A DNA stretch of 64,000 nucleotides from Solirubrobacterales bacterium (GCA_947474595.1 CANJIV010000001.1:372001-436000); one strand, 5' to 3'. Shown: positions 1 to 8,154, numbered from the stretch's first letter. Numbers and translations: made by a program. Notes: generated by a model from the letters alone, not told the origin.

Positions 1-198
1 ATCACCGATCGCCACTCGCATCTCACTAACGACGCCGTCAACAGGAGCGGGAACGTCCATCGACGCCTTATCGGACTCGAGCGTGACCAGCGGATCCTCG
101 GCGGCAACCACGTCGCCTACGCCAACGAGGATCTCGATCACAGGGATGTTGTCGAAGTCCCCGATGTCGGGAACCAGTACCTCTATTACGCTCGCCAC
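1..198 (-). CDS. aceF: Pyruvate dehydrogenase E2 (dihydrolipoamide acetyltransferase), N-terminal lipoyl domain, partial
   Basis: The visible 66 codons form a biotin/lipoyl domain: a short beta-rich start (VLVPDIGDF) and the lipoyl-lysine hairpin [12 protein letters not shown], with K44 the expected lipoylation site. E2 carries acetyl groups from E1 to CoA on this swinging arm. The start is a GTG at 196-198, preceded by a near-perfect Shine-Dalgarno AGGAGG at 203-208. It lies 28 bases after the stop of aceE on the same strand, so the two are almost certainly one operon. The catalytic core lies beyond the left edge. Another 2-oxoacid dehydrogenase E2 is possible in principle, but the aceE neighbour makes the pyruvate complex the best call. 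Confidence 0.9.
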   Translation of the reverse strand, partial: MASVIEVLVPDIGDFDNIPVIEILVGVGDVVAAEDPLVTLESDKASMDVPAPVDGVVSEMRVAIGD

Positions 199-202
199 TG
201 AT

Positions 203-208
203 CCTCCT
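203..208 (-). promoter_or_regulatory. Shine-Dalgarno site of aceF
   Basis: AGGAGG on the minus strand, four bases before the GTG start of the E2 gene. It is one of the few canonical ribosome-binding sites in the window and fixes the aceF start. Confidence 0.8.
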
Positions 209-226
209 GAGGTTTAAGACTCATGC

Positions 227-2926
227 TTATACCTGCCACGGCACGGCTGCATCGACATCGATACCGTAACGCTCAATCGCCGCCGCGACCGTCTCGGCGT
301 CGATCGTGGCATCGTCGGCGAGCGCTTTGAGTGCAGCAACCACGATGTGGTGGCGGTCAACTTCAAAGAAACGGCGCAGCGCTGCCCGCGAATCGCTGCG
401 GCCAAAACCGTCGGTGCCAAGCGTGGTGTAGCGCCCCGATATGAAGGGGCGGATCTGATCCGGGAAGGCTCGCATGTAATCGGTCGACGCGACGATCGGG
501 CTGCTGCTATCGGCCAGGCACTGCTGAACATATGAAAGCCGAGGTGGCTGTGTCGGGTGCAAACGGTTGTAGCGCTCGACCTCCAAGCCATCACGACGCA
601 GCTCGGTGAAGCTGGTAACGCTCCAGACATCGCCGATAACACCGAAGTCACTCTCAAGTAGTTGAGCGGCGGCGATCACCTCACGCAGAATCGTTCCGGA
701 TCCTAGGAGTGTGACGCGGGGCTTAGTGCGATCATCGGCGCCTTCGTGCAGTTGGTACATCCCCCGAAGGATCCCCTCCTCGACACCCTCAGGCAGTGCC
801 GGATGATGGTAATTCTCGTTCATCACTGTTATGTAGAAGAAGACATCCTCCTGCTCGGCAAGCATCCGGCGCAGGCCGTCTTGAATGATTACGGCGAGCT
901 CATAGGAGTAGGTCGGGTCATAGGAGACGCAGTTCGGGATCGTCGAGGCCAGCACATGGCTGTGACCATCCTCATGCTGCAAGCCCTCTCCATTAAGGGT
1001 TGTACGTCCGGCAGTACCGCCTAACAAGAAGCCCCTTGCCCGACTATCGCCAGCCGCCCAAGCTAGGTCGCCGATGCGCTGAAAGCCAAACATCGAGTAG
1101 AAGATGTAGAAAGGGATCATCGGCTGATCGTTGTTGCTGTAAGAGGTAGCCGCGGCGATCCATGAGGAGAAGGCGCCTGGCTCGTTGATCCCTTCTTGAA
1201 GAACTTGGCCGTTCTTATCTTCCTTGTAAAACATCAGCTGATCGGCATCTTCAGGCGAGTAGAGCTGACCGGCCTGAGAGAAGATTCCCAACTGCCGAAA
1301 CATTCCCTCCATGCCGAAAGTGCGCGACTCGTCGGGAATGATCGGCACTACGCGCTTACCTATCTCCTTATCGCGAACCAGCGCGGCGAGAATGCGTACA
1401 AAGGCCATCGTGGTAGAGATCTTGCGATCGCCAGTGTCGCTGAGCTGCGCGGAGAAAGCATCAAGGCCGGGCACCTTGAGCGCCTCGGCGCTGCGACTGC
1501 GCTGCGGCAGACTGCCGCCGAGTGCCGCGCGACGTTCCTTCAGTAGGCGAATCTCTGGGCTATCGGCGTCAGGCTTAAGAAACTCCGCTGCGGCCGCCTG
1601 CTCATCAGTCAGAGGCAAGTCGAAGCGGTCACGGAAGGCTATGAGCGACTTAGCGGTCATCTTCTTCTGCTGATGGGTGGTGTTCTGGCCTTCGCCATCC
1701 TCCCCCATTCCGTAACCCTTGATCGTCTTGGCCAGGATGACGGTCGGGCGCTTGTTGGCCTTGATCGCCTCGGCATAGGCGGCATAGACCTTGCGATCAT
1801 CGTGGCCTCCACGGTTCAAGAGCCAGATCTCCTCATCACTCCAGTCGGCCACCATCGCCGCCGTCTCGGGGTAGGCGCCAAAGAAGTGCTCGCGGACGTA
1901 GGCGCCGTCGCGTGACTTGTAAGTCTGGTAGTCGCCGTCGACTGCCTCCTGCATGCGTCGACGCAAGAATCCTTGACTGTCGCCAGCCAGCAGCTGCTCC
2001 CAGCGGTGGCCCCAAATCACTTTTATGACGTTCCATCCAGCGCCGCGGAAGTTGGTCTCGAGCTCTTGGATGATCTTGGAGTTGCCTCGCACTGGCCCGT
2101 CGAGTCGCTGGAGATTGCAGTTAACAACGAAGATCAGGTTGTCGAGATGCTCACGTCCAGCCAGTGAGATCGCCCCCATCGACTCCGGCTCATCCATCTC
2201 CCCATCACCCATAAAGGCCCAGACTTTGCGTCCAGCGGTGTCGCAGATGCCGCGGCCAGCTAAGTACTTCATGAAGCGAGCCTGATAGATCGCCATGATC
2301 GGCCCCAAGCCCATCGAAACTGTCGGAAACTGCCAAAAGTCAGGAGCCAGCCACGGGTGCGGGTATGAAGAGAGACCGTTTCCATCGACCTCTTGGCGGT
2401 AGTTGCGCATCTGCTCTTCTTCGATACGACCCTCTAAGAAAGCGCGCGCGTAGATCCCAGGAGAAGAGTGGCCTTGAATGTAAATCAAGTCGCCGCCGTG
2501 CTGCGCAGTTGGTGCGTGCCAGAAGTGGTTAAAGCCGACCTCATAGAGAGTCGCTGCCGACTGAAAGCTGGCGATGTGGCCTCCGAGCTCGGAGGCTTCC
2601 GCATTGGCTTGTAAGACGAGCGCCATTGCATTCCAGCGCACAAGCGAGCGCAAACGGTGCTCAAGCGCGCGATCGCCCGGCATCGGAGTTTCAAGTGCGG
2701 TCGGAATCGTATTTACATAAGGCGTCGTGCCGTCGTGGGCAGGCGCAGCGCCGATCTCACGCGCGCGCGCCACGACACGCTCAAGCAAGTCGGCCGTCCG
2801 CTCAGGACCAGCGGCATCGAGCACGGCGTCAAGCGCCTCAAGCCACTCCTCTGTCTCCTGTGGATCAGGATCGCCAGCTGAAAGCTTAAGGTCTGGTGAG
2901 GTGGTCGAGTCTGGTGGAGTTGGCAT
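227..2926 (-). CDS. aceE: Pyruvate dehydrogenase E1 component, homodimeric type
   Basis: An 899-residue protein, the expected length for the single-chain E1 that decarboxylates pyruvate with thiamine diphosphate and reductively acetylates the E2 lipoyl arm. The thiamine-binding signature is visible as GDGEMDEPES, followed about 25 residues later by NCNLQRLDGPVRGN. The N-terminal region with YVNTIP and GGHIASFQSAATLYEVGF matches the AceE subfamily rather than the alpha/beta heterodimeric E1. The first ATG is used; there is no good Shine-Dalgarno before it. It runs directly into aceF on the same strand. This enzyme links glycolysis to the citric-acid cycle in the cytoplasm. Confidence 0.97.
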   Translation of the reverse strand: MPTPPDSTTSPDLKLSAGDPDPQETEEWLEALDAVLDAAGPERTADLLERVVARAREIGAAPAHDGTTPYVNTIPTALETPMPGDRALEHRLRSLVRWNAMALVLQANAEASELGGHIASFQSAATLYEVGFNHFWHAPTAQHGGDLIYIQGHSSPGIYARAFLEGRIEEEQMRNYRQEVDGNGLSSYPHPWLAPDFWQFPTVSMGLGPIMAIYQARFMKYLAGRGICDTAGRKVWAFMGDGEMDEPESMGAISLAGREHLDNLIFVVNCNLQRLDGPVRGNSKIIQELETNFRGAGWNVIKVIWGHRWEQLLAGDSQGFLRRRMQEAVDGDYQTYKSRDGAYVREHFFGAYPETAAMVADWSDEEIWLLNRGGHDDRKVYAAYAEAIKANKRPTVILAKTIKGYGMGEDGEGQNTTHQQKKMTAKSLIAFRDRFDLPLTDEQAAAAEFLKPDADSPEIRLLKERRAALGGSLPQRSRSAEALKVPGLDAFSAQLSDTGDRKISTTMAFVRILAALVRDKEIGKRVVPIIPDESRTFGMEGMFRQLGIFSQAGQLYSPEDADQLMFYKEDKNGQVLQEGINEPGAFSSWIAAATSYSNNDQPMIPFYIFYSMFGFQRIGDLAWAAGDSRARGFLLGGTAGRTTLNGEGLQHEDGHSHVLASTIPNCVSYDPTYSYELAVIIQDGLRRMLAEQEDVFFYITVMNENYHHPALPEGVEEGILRGMYQLHEGADDRTKPRVTLLGSGTILREVIAAAQLLESDFGVIGDVWSVTSFTELRRDGLEVERYNRLHPTQPPRLSYVQQCLADSSSPIVASTDYMRAFPDQIRPFISGRYTTLGTDGFGRSDSRAALRRFFEVDRHHIVVAALKALADDATIDAETVAAAIERYGIDVDAAVPWQV

Positions 2927-3097
2927 CGCGTTAGAAGGAGATTGTCAGCACTCCGGTTTCACCGCAAGGCCGTAGCCCCAGCGCGCTGCCATCCAGAGCA
3001 TGACGAACATAGCTGTCCATAGCACTTTGACGCTATGAACGCTAGATTCAGCTTAAGGCATCAAGCAGGTCCACCCCTTAAGAGAGAGCGAGCAAAG

Positions 3098-4366
3098 ATG
3101 ACGGTGACTACAACTAGCTTCTGGCACCCCTTCGCAAACATGGCCAAGCTCTCTGTCGATGGAGCAGTCAACATCGTCCGCGGCGAGGCCAGCACCGTCT
3201 ACGACGACGACGGCAACGCCTACCTAGATGGATTAGGCAGCCTCTGGTACTGCAACATCGGCCACGGTCGCGCTGAAATAGCTGACGCCGCAGCCGCTCA
3301 GATCCGAACCTTGGCGGCCTACCAGACCTTTGATCGCTACACGAGTCCACCGGTCGAGGCCCTAGCCAGCAGAGTCGCTGCGCTAGCGCCATTTGCTGAC
3401 GCCAAGATCTTCTTCACAACAGGGGGTTCGGAGTCAATCGACACCGCCGGCAAGCTAGTCCGGTCTTACTGGAATCTAATGGGGTCGCCCGAGAAGCAAT
3501 ACATAATCTCGCGCGAACACGCCTATCACGGCATGAATGCCTATGGCACTTCACTCTCCGGGATTCCAGGCAACCTGAGGGACTTTCATCCGCTTGTGCC
3601 GACCGTTGGGCGCGTGCCGTGGGATGACGCTGAAGCTCTGCGGACCGAGATTGCGCGGATCGGAGCAGAGAACGTCGCGGCCTTCTTCTGCGAGCCAGTT
3701 ATTGGGGCCGGGGGAGTAATTGCGCCTCCAGATGGCTACCTACCTGCGGTGGCTGCAATCTGCCGCGAACATGACGTGCTGTTCGTCGCCGATGAGGTAG
3801 TCAGCGCATATGGGCGCCTAGGCAGATGGTTTGCCTCCGACTACTACGCAATAGAGCCCGACATCATCACGACGGCCAAGGGTTTGACCTCAGGCTATGC
3901 GCCACTCGGAGCGGTGATAGTGGGACCTCGGGTTAGCGAGCCGTTCTGGTCCGCGGGATCAGCGGCGAGCTTCGTCCACGGCTACACATACTCAGGTCAC
4001 ACGGCTTCGTGCGCGATTGCGCTCGCAAACCTCGACATCATCGAACGTGAGCAGCTACTTGATCGCGTGACAACGCTTGTACCTGTGTTGGAGGCCGCGA
4101 TGCTACCGCTAGCTTCACATCCCCTCGTTGGCGAAGTGCGAGCCGGCACCGGCCTACTCGCCGCGGTCGAGATCGACTCCGCAGCGATGGCTGCAGACCC
4201 CGGTCTAATCGCGCGGATCGTCAACGAAGTGCGTGCCCTGGGCGTACTAACTCGTGCCGCCCGCGGCGTGGCGCTACAAGTCTCTCCCCCCTTTGTCATC
4301 ACCGAAGCCGAGATCGCTCGTATCGGCGAAGCCTTCGCCGCCGGGCTAGATGCGGCGGCGCGCTAG
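3098..4366 (+). CDS. Class III (omega) aminotransferase, PLP-dependent
   Basis: A 422-residue fold-type I transaminase. The N-terminal SFWHPFANM motif, the HAYHG motif and the cofactor Asp in FVADEVVSAYGR are present, and the Schiff-base lysine lies in TTAKGLTSGY (K261 of this start). These features fit omega-amino acid:pyruvate or putrescine/diamine aminotransferases, but the amino donor cannot be read from sequence. I chose the ATG at 3098 because homologues begin near the WHPF motif; an in-frame ATG at 3035 would add 21 unconserved-looking residues. The gene stands alone and converges on the LuxR-type regulator, with the two stop codons sharing CTAG at 4363-4366. Confidence 0.9.
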   Translation: MTVTTTSFWHPFANMAKLSVDGAVNIVRGEASTVYDDDGNAYLDGLGSLWYCNIGHGRAEIADAAAAQIRTLAAYQTFDRYTSPPVEALASRVAALAPFADAKIFFTTGGSESIDTAGKLVRSYWNLMGSPEKQYIISREHAYHGMNAYGTSLSGIPGNLRDFHPLVPTVGRVPWDDAEALRTEIARIGAENVAAFFCEPVIGAGGVIAPPDGYLPAVAAICREHDVLFVADEVVSAYGRLGRWFASDYYAIEPDIITTAKGLTSGYAPLGAVIVGPRVSEPFWSAGSAASFVHGYTYSGHTASCAIALANLDIIEREQLLDRVTTLVPVLEAAMLPLASHPLVGEVRAGTGLLAAVEIDSAAMAADPGLIARIVNEVRALGVLTRAARGVALQVSPPFVITEAEIARIGEAFAAGLDAAAR

Positions 4367-4968
4367 GCCAGCAGTCCCAGCCGCTGAGCTTCGCGTACCG
4401 CCTCGGCCCGATTACGGACGTCAAGCTTGCGGTAGACCGAGCTAGCGTGCTCTTTGACTGTGTAGGGAGAGAGGTGAAGCGTGGCGCCGATCTCACGGTT
4501 GGTTGCGCCCGTAGCGATTAGGTCAAGTACCTCTCTTTCGCGCGGAGAGAGACGGGAAGCCGGGCCTGATTCGGTCGGTGCAAAGACGTCCACACCGGTC
4601 CCGATTGAGCGGACGGCGCGGGCAACATCCGCCCCAGCGAGATCTTTGGAGACGAACCCCGCCGCTCCAGCCGCACGCGCTGCCGTCGCAGAGATGCGCC
4701 CCGAACCAGAGATCAATAAGACACGCGTTCCAGGACAGCCCGACCGGATCGCGGAGCAGATCTCAGTGCCCGACTCATCGCCGACAAAGAGGTCAACCAC
4801 GGCTACGTGGGGCTCAAATCGTTGAGCGAGCTCCAGTGCCTCTGCACCGGTCCGCGCCGAGACACAGCGCTCCACCCATGGTTGCTGGGTGAGCAAGAGG
4901 CGAAATCCCCAGTGGACTACGTCGTGATCATCGACGACGAGCACGCGTAGGCGGCGGCCGTCAGCCAT
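4363..4968 (-). CDS. NarL/LuxR-family response regulator
   Basis: A 201-residue two-domain regulator. The receiver domain (about 1-120) has the acidic pair at D13-D14, phospho-acceptor D59 in VVDLFVGDE and the conserved lysine K108. A C-terminal LuxR helix-turn-helix (about 138-200) contains SPREREVLDLIATGATNREI and YTVKEHASSVYRKL. It overlaps the upstream kinase gene by eight bases and is surely translated with it. It should bind DNA when phosphorylated by that kinase; target genes are unknown. Its stop codon is interleaved with that of the convergent aminotransferase. Confidence 0.93.
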   Translation of the reverse strand: MADGRRLRVLVVDDHDVVHWGFRLLLTQQPWVERCVSARTGAEALELAQRFEPHVAVVDLFVGDESGTEICSAIRSGCPGTRVLLISGSGRISATAARAAGAAGFVSKDLAGADVARAVRSIGTGVDVFAPTESGPASRLSPREREVLDLIATGATNREIGATLHLSPYTVKEHASSVYRKLDVRNRAEAVREAQRLGLLA

Positions 4969-6088
4969 CGACCTTGACCGGAGCGATTAGCCCTACGCGC
5001 CAGCGCCCATCGTCAACCGTTCCAAACTCCACCACGCCACCAAACTGCAACGCCTCAAGCGCAGCCAGGCGCAGCCCAATGCCAGATCCGCGAACGCCAT
5101 CTACGACACCGTCGTTATAGACGTCAAGGTTGAACGTCTCTTCGCCTTCGCTGACGCAGATCTCGACCGTGGTCGCCTGAGCATGTTTGGCGACGTTACG
5201 TAGAGCCTCTGCAACTACCGTTTGAGCAAGCGACTCAAGCTGCGGCGGAACCTCAACGGCGTCGGGCCAGTCGACAGTGATTGGGACGTCGGCGTAGTGG
5301 CGACGCAGGCGGTCAAGCTCATCCCGTAGACCAGCGGTATCGGAAAGATTAGGCGAGGACCAAGCAGCCAGCGGCCGTTGCAATGCGTTGCGCAACTCAG
5401 TCAGAGCCGCCTGCATCTCTGACTCACAACGCTTTCGTTCGGGCTCAGTTAGCGCACGGCCGAGGCTAAGCGCCAAAGAGACGCCAAAGAGCCGTTGAAT
5501 GACGCGGTCGTGAACCTCTCGGGCAAGCTCGATACGTTCGGTCAGCAGGTTGGCTCGATGCTGTTGGCGCGTAGCGATCCGAGCCGTTACCGCTAAGGCC
5601 GCCATGCGACCCAAGCTCCAAAGCGCGTGGCGCTCGGAATCGGTCAGCACGAACCGTCCACCGCCACGATCGGCTAAGAGAACGCCTAGGCGACGGCCGC
5701 TAGCGGCCAGCGGCGTGCAGGTCAACGTGGTGACACCGAAGAGCTGCGCAAAGGCCGCCGGAACGGCATCATCGATGTTTTCAGAGACCTCTATCACGCT
5801 ATCTTCGACGAAGGCGCGCTCGGCTATGGGCGCCACCTCGATCGTGACCTGCGTCTCGGCGAAAGCGGCAGGGTCAATACCGTGACCACCGACCGCGCGC
5901 ACCTCGTGACGGGCGTCGTCGTAGAGGAAGAGAATCGCTCGTTCCATGCTGGTGAGCTGGCAGACAGCCTCGCAGAGGCGCCCGTAAAAAGCTTCCTTTG
6001 GGCCATCGGGCTCGGTTTCAGCGAGCAGGTCGACGAAGACCTCAAGCGCCTCAGAGTGGGGAACCGTTTCGGATACGCGCACAGGCAT
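4961..6088 (-). CDS. GAF-domain sensor histidine kinase (HisKA_3 type)
   Basis: A 375-residue soluble kinase without evident membrane segments. The N-terminal half (about 15-170) looks like a GAF domain. It is followed by the HisKA_3 dimerisation helix ELAREVHDRVIQRLFGVSLA, with phospho-histidine H193. The ATPase domain is at about 290-370, with the N-box VVAEALRNVAKHAQA and the G-box RGSGIGLRLAAL. This architecture pairs with NarL-type regulators, and the regulator gene overlaps its 3' end. The GAF ligand (redox, gas or small molecule) is not evident. A -10-like TACCAT lies eight bases before the ATG, suggesting a leaderless operon mRNA. Confidence 0.93.
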   Translation of the reverse strand: MPVRVSETVPHSEALEVFVDLLAETEPDGPKEAFYGRLCEAVCQLTSMERAILFLYDDARHEVRAVGGHGIDPAAFAETQVTIEVAPIAERAFVEDSVIEVSENIDDAVPAAFAQLFGVTTLTCTPLAASGRRLGVLLADRGGGRFVLTDSERHALWSLGRMAALAVTARIATRQQHRANLLTERIELAREVHDRVIQRLFGVSLALSLGRALTEPERKRCESEMQAALTELRNALQRPLAAWSSPNLSDTAGLRDELDRLRRHYADVPITVDWPDAVEVPPQLESLAQTVVAEALRNVAKHAQATTVEICVSEGEETFNLDVYNDGVVDGVRGSGIGLRLAALEALQFGGVVEFGTVDDGRWRVGLIAPVKVDG

Positions 6089-6096
6089 CTAGGCAG

Positions 6097-6102
6097 ATGG
6101 TA
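6097..6102 (-). promoter_or_regulatory. Putative -10 element of the kinase/regulator operon
   Basis: TACCAT on the minus strand, eight bases before the kinase ATG, with no Shine-Dalgarno between. It fits the leaderless pattern seen repeatedly in this window. No convincing -35 box was found. Confidence 0.4.
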
Positions 6103-6110
6103 CGTCTCAG

Positions 6111-6327
6111 GGGTAGATACGAGCAATAACCCCGGGCCCGTAAGCCCGAGGCTATCGCCACAGATTGGAGATTGGTACTCACGCCCAGAGCGGGCGCTCT
6201 CCATCATGTCCAACTCGGGCCGGGACCCCGGCCAGTAGAGGGGGCCAGTCGGGGAGGTACGTCTACCCGACCCATCTCTAACCTAATCTGCCCAATGTTG
6301 CAACCCAGCATCGTGGGCAGACTTTTC
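6111..6327 (+). ncRNA. Candidate structured non-coding RNA upstream of the MOSC gene
   Basis: No protein-like frame is evident here, but the strand folds strongly. 6111-6117 pairs with 6262-6268, and 6118-6120 with 6257-6259. 6130-6134 pairs with 6250-6254, and 6135-6139 with 6242-6246: about 20 base pairs closing a 100-base interior. Inside are a six-pair hairpin AGAGCG/CGCTCT (6187-6200) and GGCCGG/CCGGCC (6218-6233). The 3' end is a terminator-like hairpin with a T-run on the plus strand, which gives the likely direction. A -10-like TACGTC at 6101-6106 would place the 5' end near 6111-6114. I do not recognise a known family (not tmRNA, SRP RNA or RNase P by their conserved cores). GC-rich DNA folds easily, so covariation is needed. 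Confidence 0.4.
6287..6327 (+). terminator. Intrinsic terminator-like hairpin 1
   Basis: TCTGCCCA (6287-6294) pairs with TGGGCAGA (6314-6321), and ATGTTG (6295-6300) pairs with CAGCAT (6306-6311) through one G-T wobble. The loop is CAACC, there is a two-base bulge, and CTTTTC follows. The T-run is on the plus strand, so it would stop rightward transcripts before the MOSC gene. No rightward protein gene precedes it. Confidence 0.55.
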
Positions 6328-6333
6328 CCCCAA

Positions 6334-6380
6334 TCGGGGGAGGCGACGAGCTCGCCCCCCGACGATCGAGCGGACTTTTC
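6334..6380 (+). terminator. Terminator-like hairpin 2 with a second ACTTTTC tract
   Basis: TCGGGG (6334-6339) and GGCGA (6342-6346) pair with TCGCC (6352-6356) and CCCCGA (6357-6362): eleven pairs with a two-base bulge and a five-base loop. ACTTTTC recurs at 6374-6380, but twelve bases after the stem, so termination would be weaker than at hairpin 1. Tandem arrangement suggests insulation of the downstream operon. Confidence 0.4.
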
Positions 6381-6393
6381 TTAAAGCACGCAC

Positions 6394-6417
6394 GCACGGC
6401 CGGCCGCCCGGCCGTGC
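6394..6417 (+). repeat. Perfect 10-bp GC-rich hairpin before the MOSC gene
   Basis: GCACGGCCGG (6394-6403) and CCGGCCGTGC (6408-6417) are exact reverse complements around a four-base CCGC spacer. AAGCACG at 6384-6390 can alternatively pair with CGTGCTT at 6413-6419. It sits just upstream of the putative -10 of the MOSC gene, so it could be an operator or part of the insulating hairpin series. Confidence 0.6.
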
Positions 6418-6424
6418 TTCGTGG

Positions 6425-6430
6425 CACAAT
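6425..6430 (+). promoter_or_regulatory. Putative -10 element of the MOSC operon
   Basis: CACAAT, seven bases before a GTG start and without a Shine-Dalgarno. Transcription would begin at or next to the start codon, giving a leaderless mRNA. Confidence 0.45.
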
Positions 6431-6437
6431 CGCCACT

Positions 6438-6926
6438 GTGGCGACTGCATCGATAGAGGCAATATTCATCGCGGATAAGAACGGTGGGCCTACGAGGCCT
6501 GTCGTCAGTGTCAACGCTCTGGCGGGGCGCGGACTAGAAGGCGACCGCTACTGCGCCACGCAACCAGCCCCATGGATCAAGGAGGGTGAAGGGCGCGACG
6601 TCACACTAATCGAGGCAGAGGCGCTTGAGGCGCTAACTGCTCAGACAGGAATCAACCTTGGCGCTGATGCCTCACGGCGACAGTTGATAACTCGAGGAAT
6701 TGCGCTCAATGAGCTAGTCGGAACTCGCTTCGAAGTCGGCGGCGTGGAGCTCTTGGGCCGCGAGCTCGCACACCCGTGCCGCTATCTAGAGAAGTTGACC
6801 CAAGACGGAGTATTAGAGGGCCTGGCCAACCGTGGTGGGCTGCGGGCAGAGATTCTCTGCAGCGGCGAGATTTCGGTCGGCGACGAGATCACCGTGCTCG
6901 ATAGCGGTGATGTAACCCCCGCGTGA
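6438..6926 (+). CDS. MOSC domain-containing protein
   Basis: About 162 residues from the chosen GTG, spanning one MOSC (molybdenum-cofactor sulfurase C-terminal-like) domain. Visible are the N-terminal KNGGPTRPV, the GLEGDRYC glycine-rich segment, TLIEAEALE and the late conserved cysteine in HPCRYLEKL. Standalone MOSC proteins bind molybdenum cofactor and are linked to sulfur transfer or detoxification of N-hydroxylated bases; the substrate here is unknown. The start is set at GTG 6438, seven bases after a -10-like CACAAT; an upstream in-frame GTG at 6414 lies inside a strong hairpin. Its stop overlaps the next start (GTGA). Confidence 0.88.
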   Translation: MATASIEAIFIADKNGGPTRPVVSVNALAGRGLEGDRYCATQPAPWIKEGEGRDVTLIEAEALEALTAQTGINLGADASRRQLITRGIALNELVGTRFEVGGVELLGRELAHPCRYLEKLTQDGVLEGLANRGGLRAEILCSGEISVGDEITVLDSGDVTPA

Positions 6927-7951
6927 AGCTCGGACTTAACACCGGATACTGGGGGCAGGGGCCACCCGCTGGCGTGACCGAAGCGATCGCCGAGGCAGAT
7001 CGCCTTGAATTCGACTCGATCTGGACTGCCGAGGCTTACGGCTCAGATGCATTGACGCCGCTGGCCTGGTGGGGATCATCGACCAAGAACGTCCGACTCG
7101 GAACCGCGATCATGCAGATGTCGGCACGACAGCCAACCGCAGCCGCAATGGCCGCTGTCACGATGGACCATCTCAGCGGCGGGCGCTTCATTCTCGGGCT
7201 CGGTGTCTCAGGCCCACAGGTAGTCGAGGGCTGGTATGGGCAGCCGTTCGCAAAGCCACTGTCACGGACGCGCGAGTACGTAAAGATCGTGCGTGATGTG
7301 ATCGCGCGCGATGGCTTAATCACCAACGACGGCCCGCACTACCCGTTGCCCTTTCCTGGTGGCACCGGCCTAGCCAAGTCGCTCAAGCCAACGCTTCACC
7401 CGCTCCGTAAGGACATTCCTATCTTTCTCGGCGCTGAGGGACCTAAGAATGTTGCCCTGGCCGCCGAGATCTGTGATGGTTGGTTGCCGATGTTCTATTC
7501 GCCTCACCATGAGGCGTTCTACCGCGAAGCACTTGCCGAAGGGTTCGCCCGCGAAACTGCGCGGCGCACGGCCGACAGCTTCGAAATCACGGCTACCGTT
7601 CCGGTCATCATCCACGATGACGTCGAGGCGGCCGCCGACTTCCTGCGCCCAATGTACGCCTTGTACTTTGGTGGCATGGGCGCGCGCGGCGCCAACTTCC
7701 ACAACGACGTGCCCGTGCGGATGGGCTATGCGGATGCGGCAAAAGAGATCCAAGATCTATACCTAGATGGCAAGAAGTCCGAAGCGGCAGCGGCTGTGCC
7801 GACCGCATTAATCGAACAGATGTCACTGATCGGATCCGAAGACAAGATCCGTTATGAACTTGACGCGTGGCGCGAATCAATGATCACCACCATGCTGATC
7901 GGCGGCGACGCACCACTGATCAATCGCGTCGCACAGCTGATCCTGGGATGA
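6923..7951 (+). CDS. LLM-class F420-dependent oxidoreductase
   Basis: A 342-residue TIM-barrel protein of the bacterial luciferase-like family. It has the N-terminal LGLNTGYWG strand, the AEAYGSDALTPLAW segment, the RLGTAIMQM strand and the DHLSGGRFILGLGVSGPQVVEGWYG signature typical of actinobacterial F420-dependent members. It begins with GTG overlapping the MOSC stop by four bases, so the pair is co-translated. Members reduce or oxidise diverse substrates with F420 (or FMN); the substrate is not predictable. The coupling to a MOSC protein may point to redox chemistry of a molybdo-enzyme or xenobiotic, which is inference only. Confidence 0.9.
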   Translation: MKLGLNTGYWGQGPPAGVTEAIAEADRLEFDSIWTAEAYGSDALTPLAWWGSSTKNVRLGTAIMQMSARQPTAAAMAAVTMDHLSGGRFILGLGVSGPQVVEGWYGQPFAKPLSRTREYVKIVRDVIARDGLITNDGPHYPLPFPGGTGLAKSLKPTLHPLRKDIPIFLGAEGPKNVALAAEICDGWLPMFYSPHHEAFYREALAEGFARETARRTADSFEITATVPVIIHDDVEAAADFLRPMYALYFGGMGARGANFHNDVPVRMGYADAAKEIQDLYLDGKKSEAAAAVPTALIEQMSLIGSEDKIRYELDAWRESMITTMLIGGDAPLINRVAQLILG

Positions 7952-7980
7952 GGCTAGTCAGCGCAACTATCGCGCGCTGA

Positions 7981-8154
7981 CTACTGAGATCCAGCTGAGC
8001 GGCGCAGGCTTGTCTGGTACTCGCGATTCTCTCTGCGCTCGGCCGAGACTTGAATTGCGATGTAAACCAGCAGCCCGTTGACCAAGACGCCGATCCCGAG
8101 GAATGTGACGAGCAGGCCAAAGGTGAAGTATGTAGAGGCGCTTGCTGTGATCAT
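7981..8154 (-). CDS. Small single-pass membrane protein, 57 residues
   Basis: A short frame with ATG at 8152-8154 and TAG at 7981-7983. It encodes a polar N-terminus, one strongly hydrophobic stretch of about 24 residues (from TFGLLVTFLG to LLVYIAI) and a charged C-terminal tail rich in R and E. A CATACT -10-like hexamer lies nine bases before the ATG with no Shine-Dalgarno, matching the leaderless pattern of its neighbours. I recognise no family. It lies between the convergent LLM gene and the TSUP pair. Confidence 0.6.
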   Translation of the reverse strand: MITASASTYFTFGLLVTFLGIGVLVNGLLVYIAIQVSAERRENREYQTSLRRSAGSQ

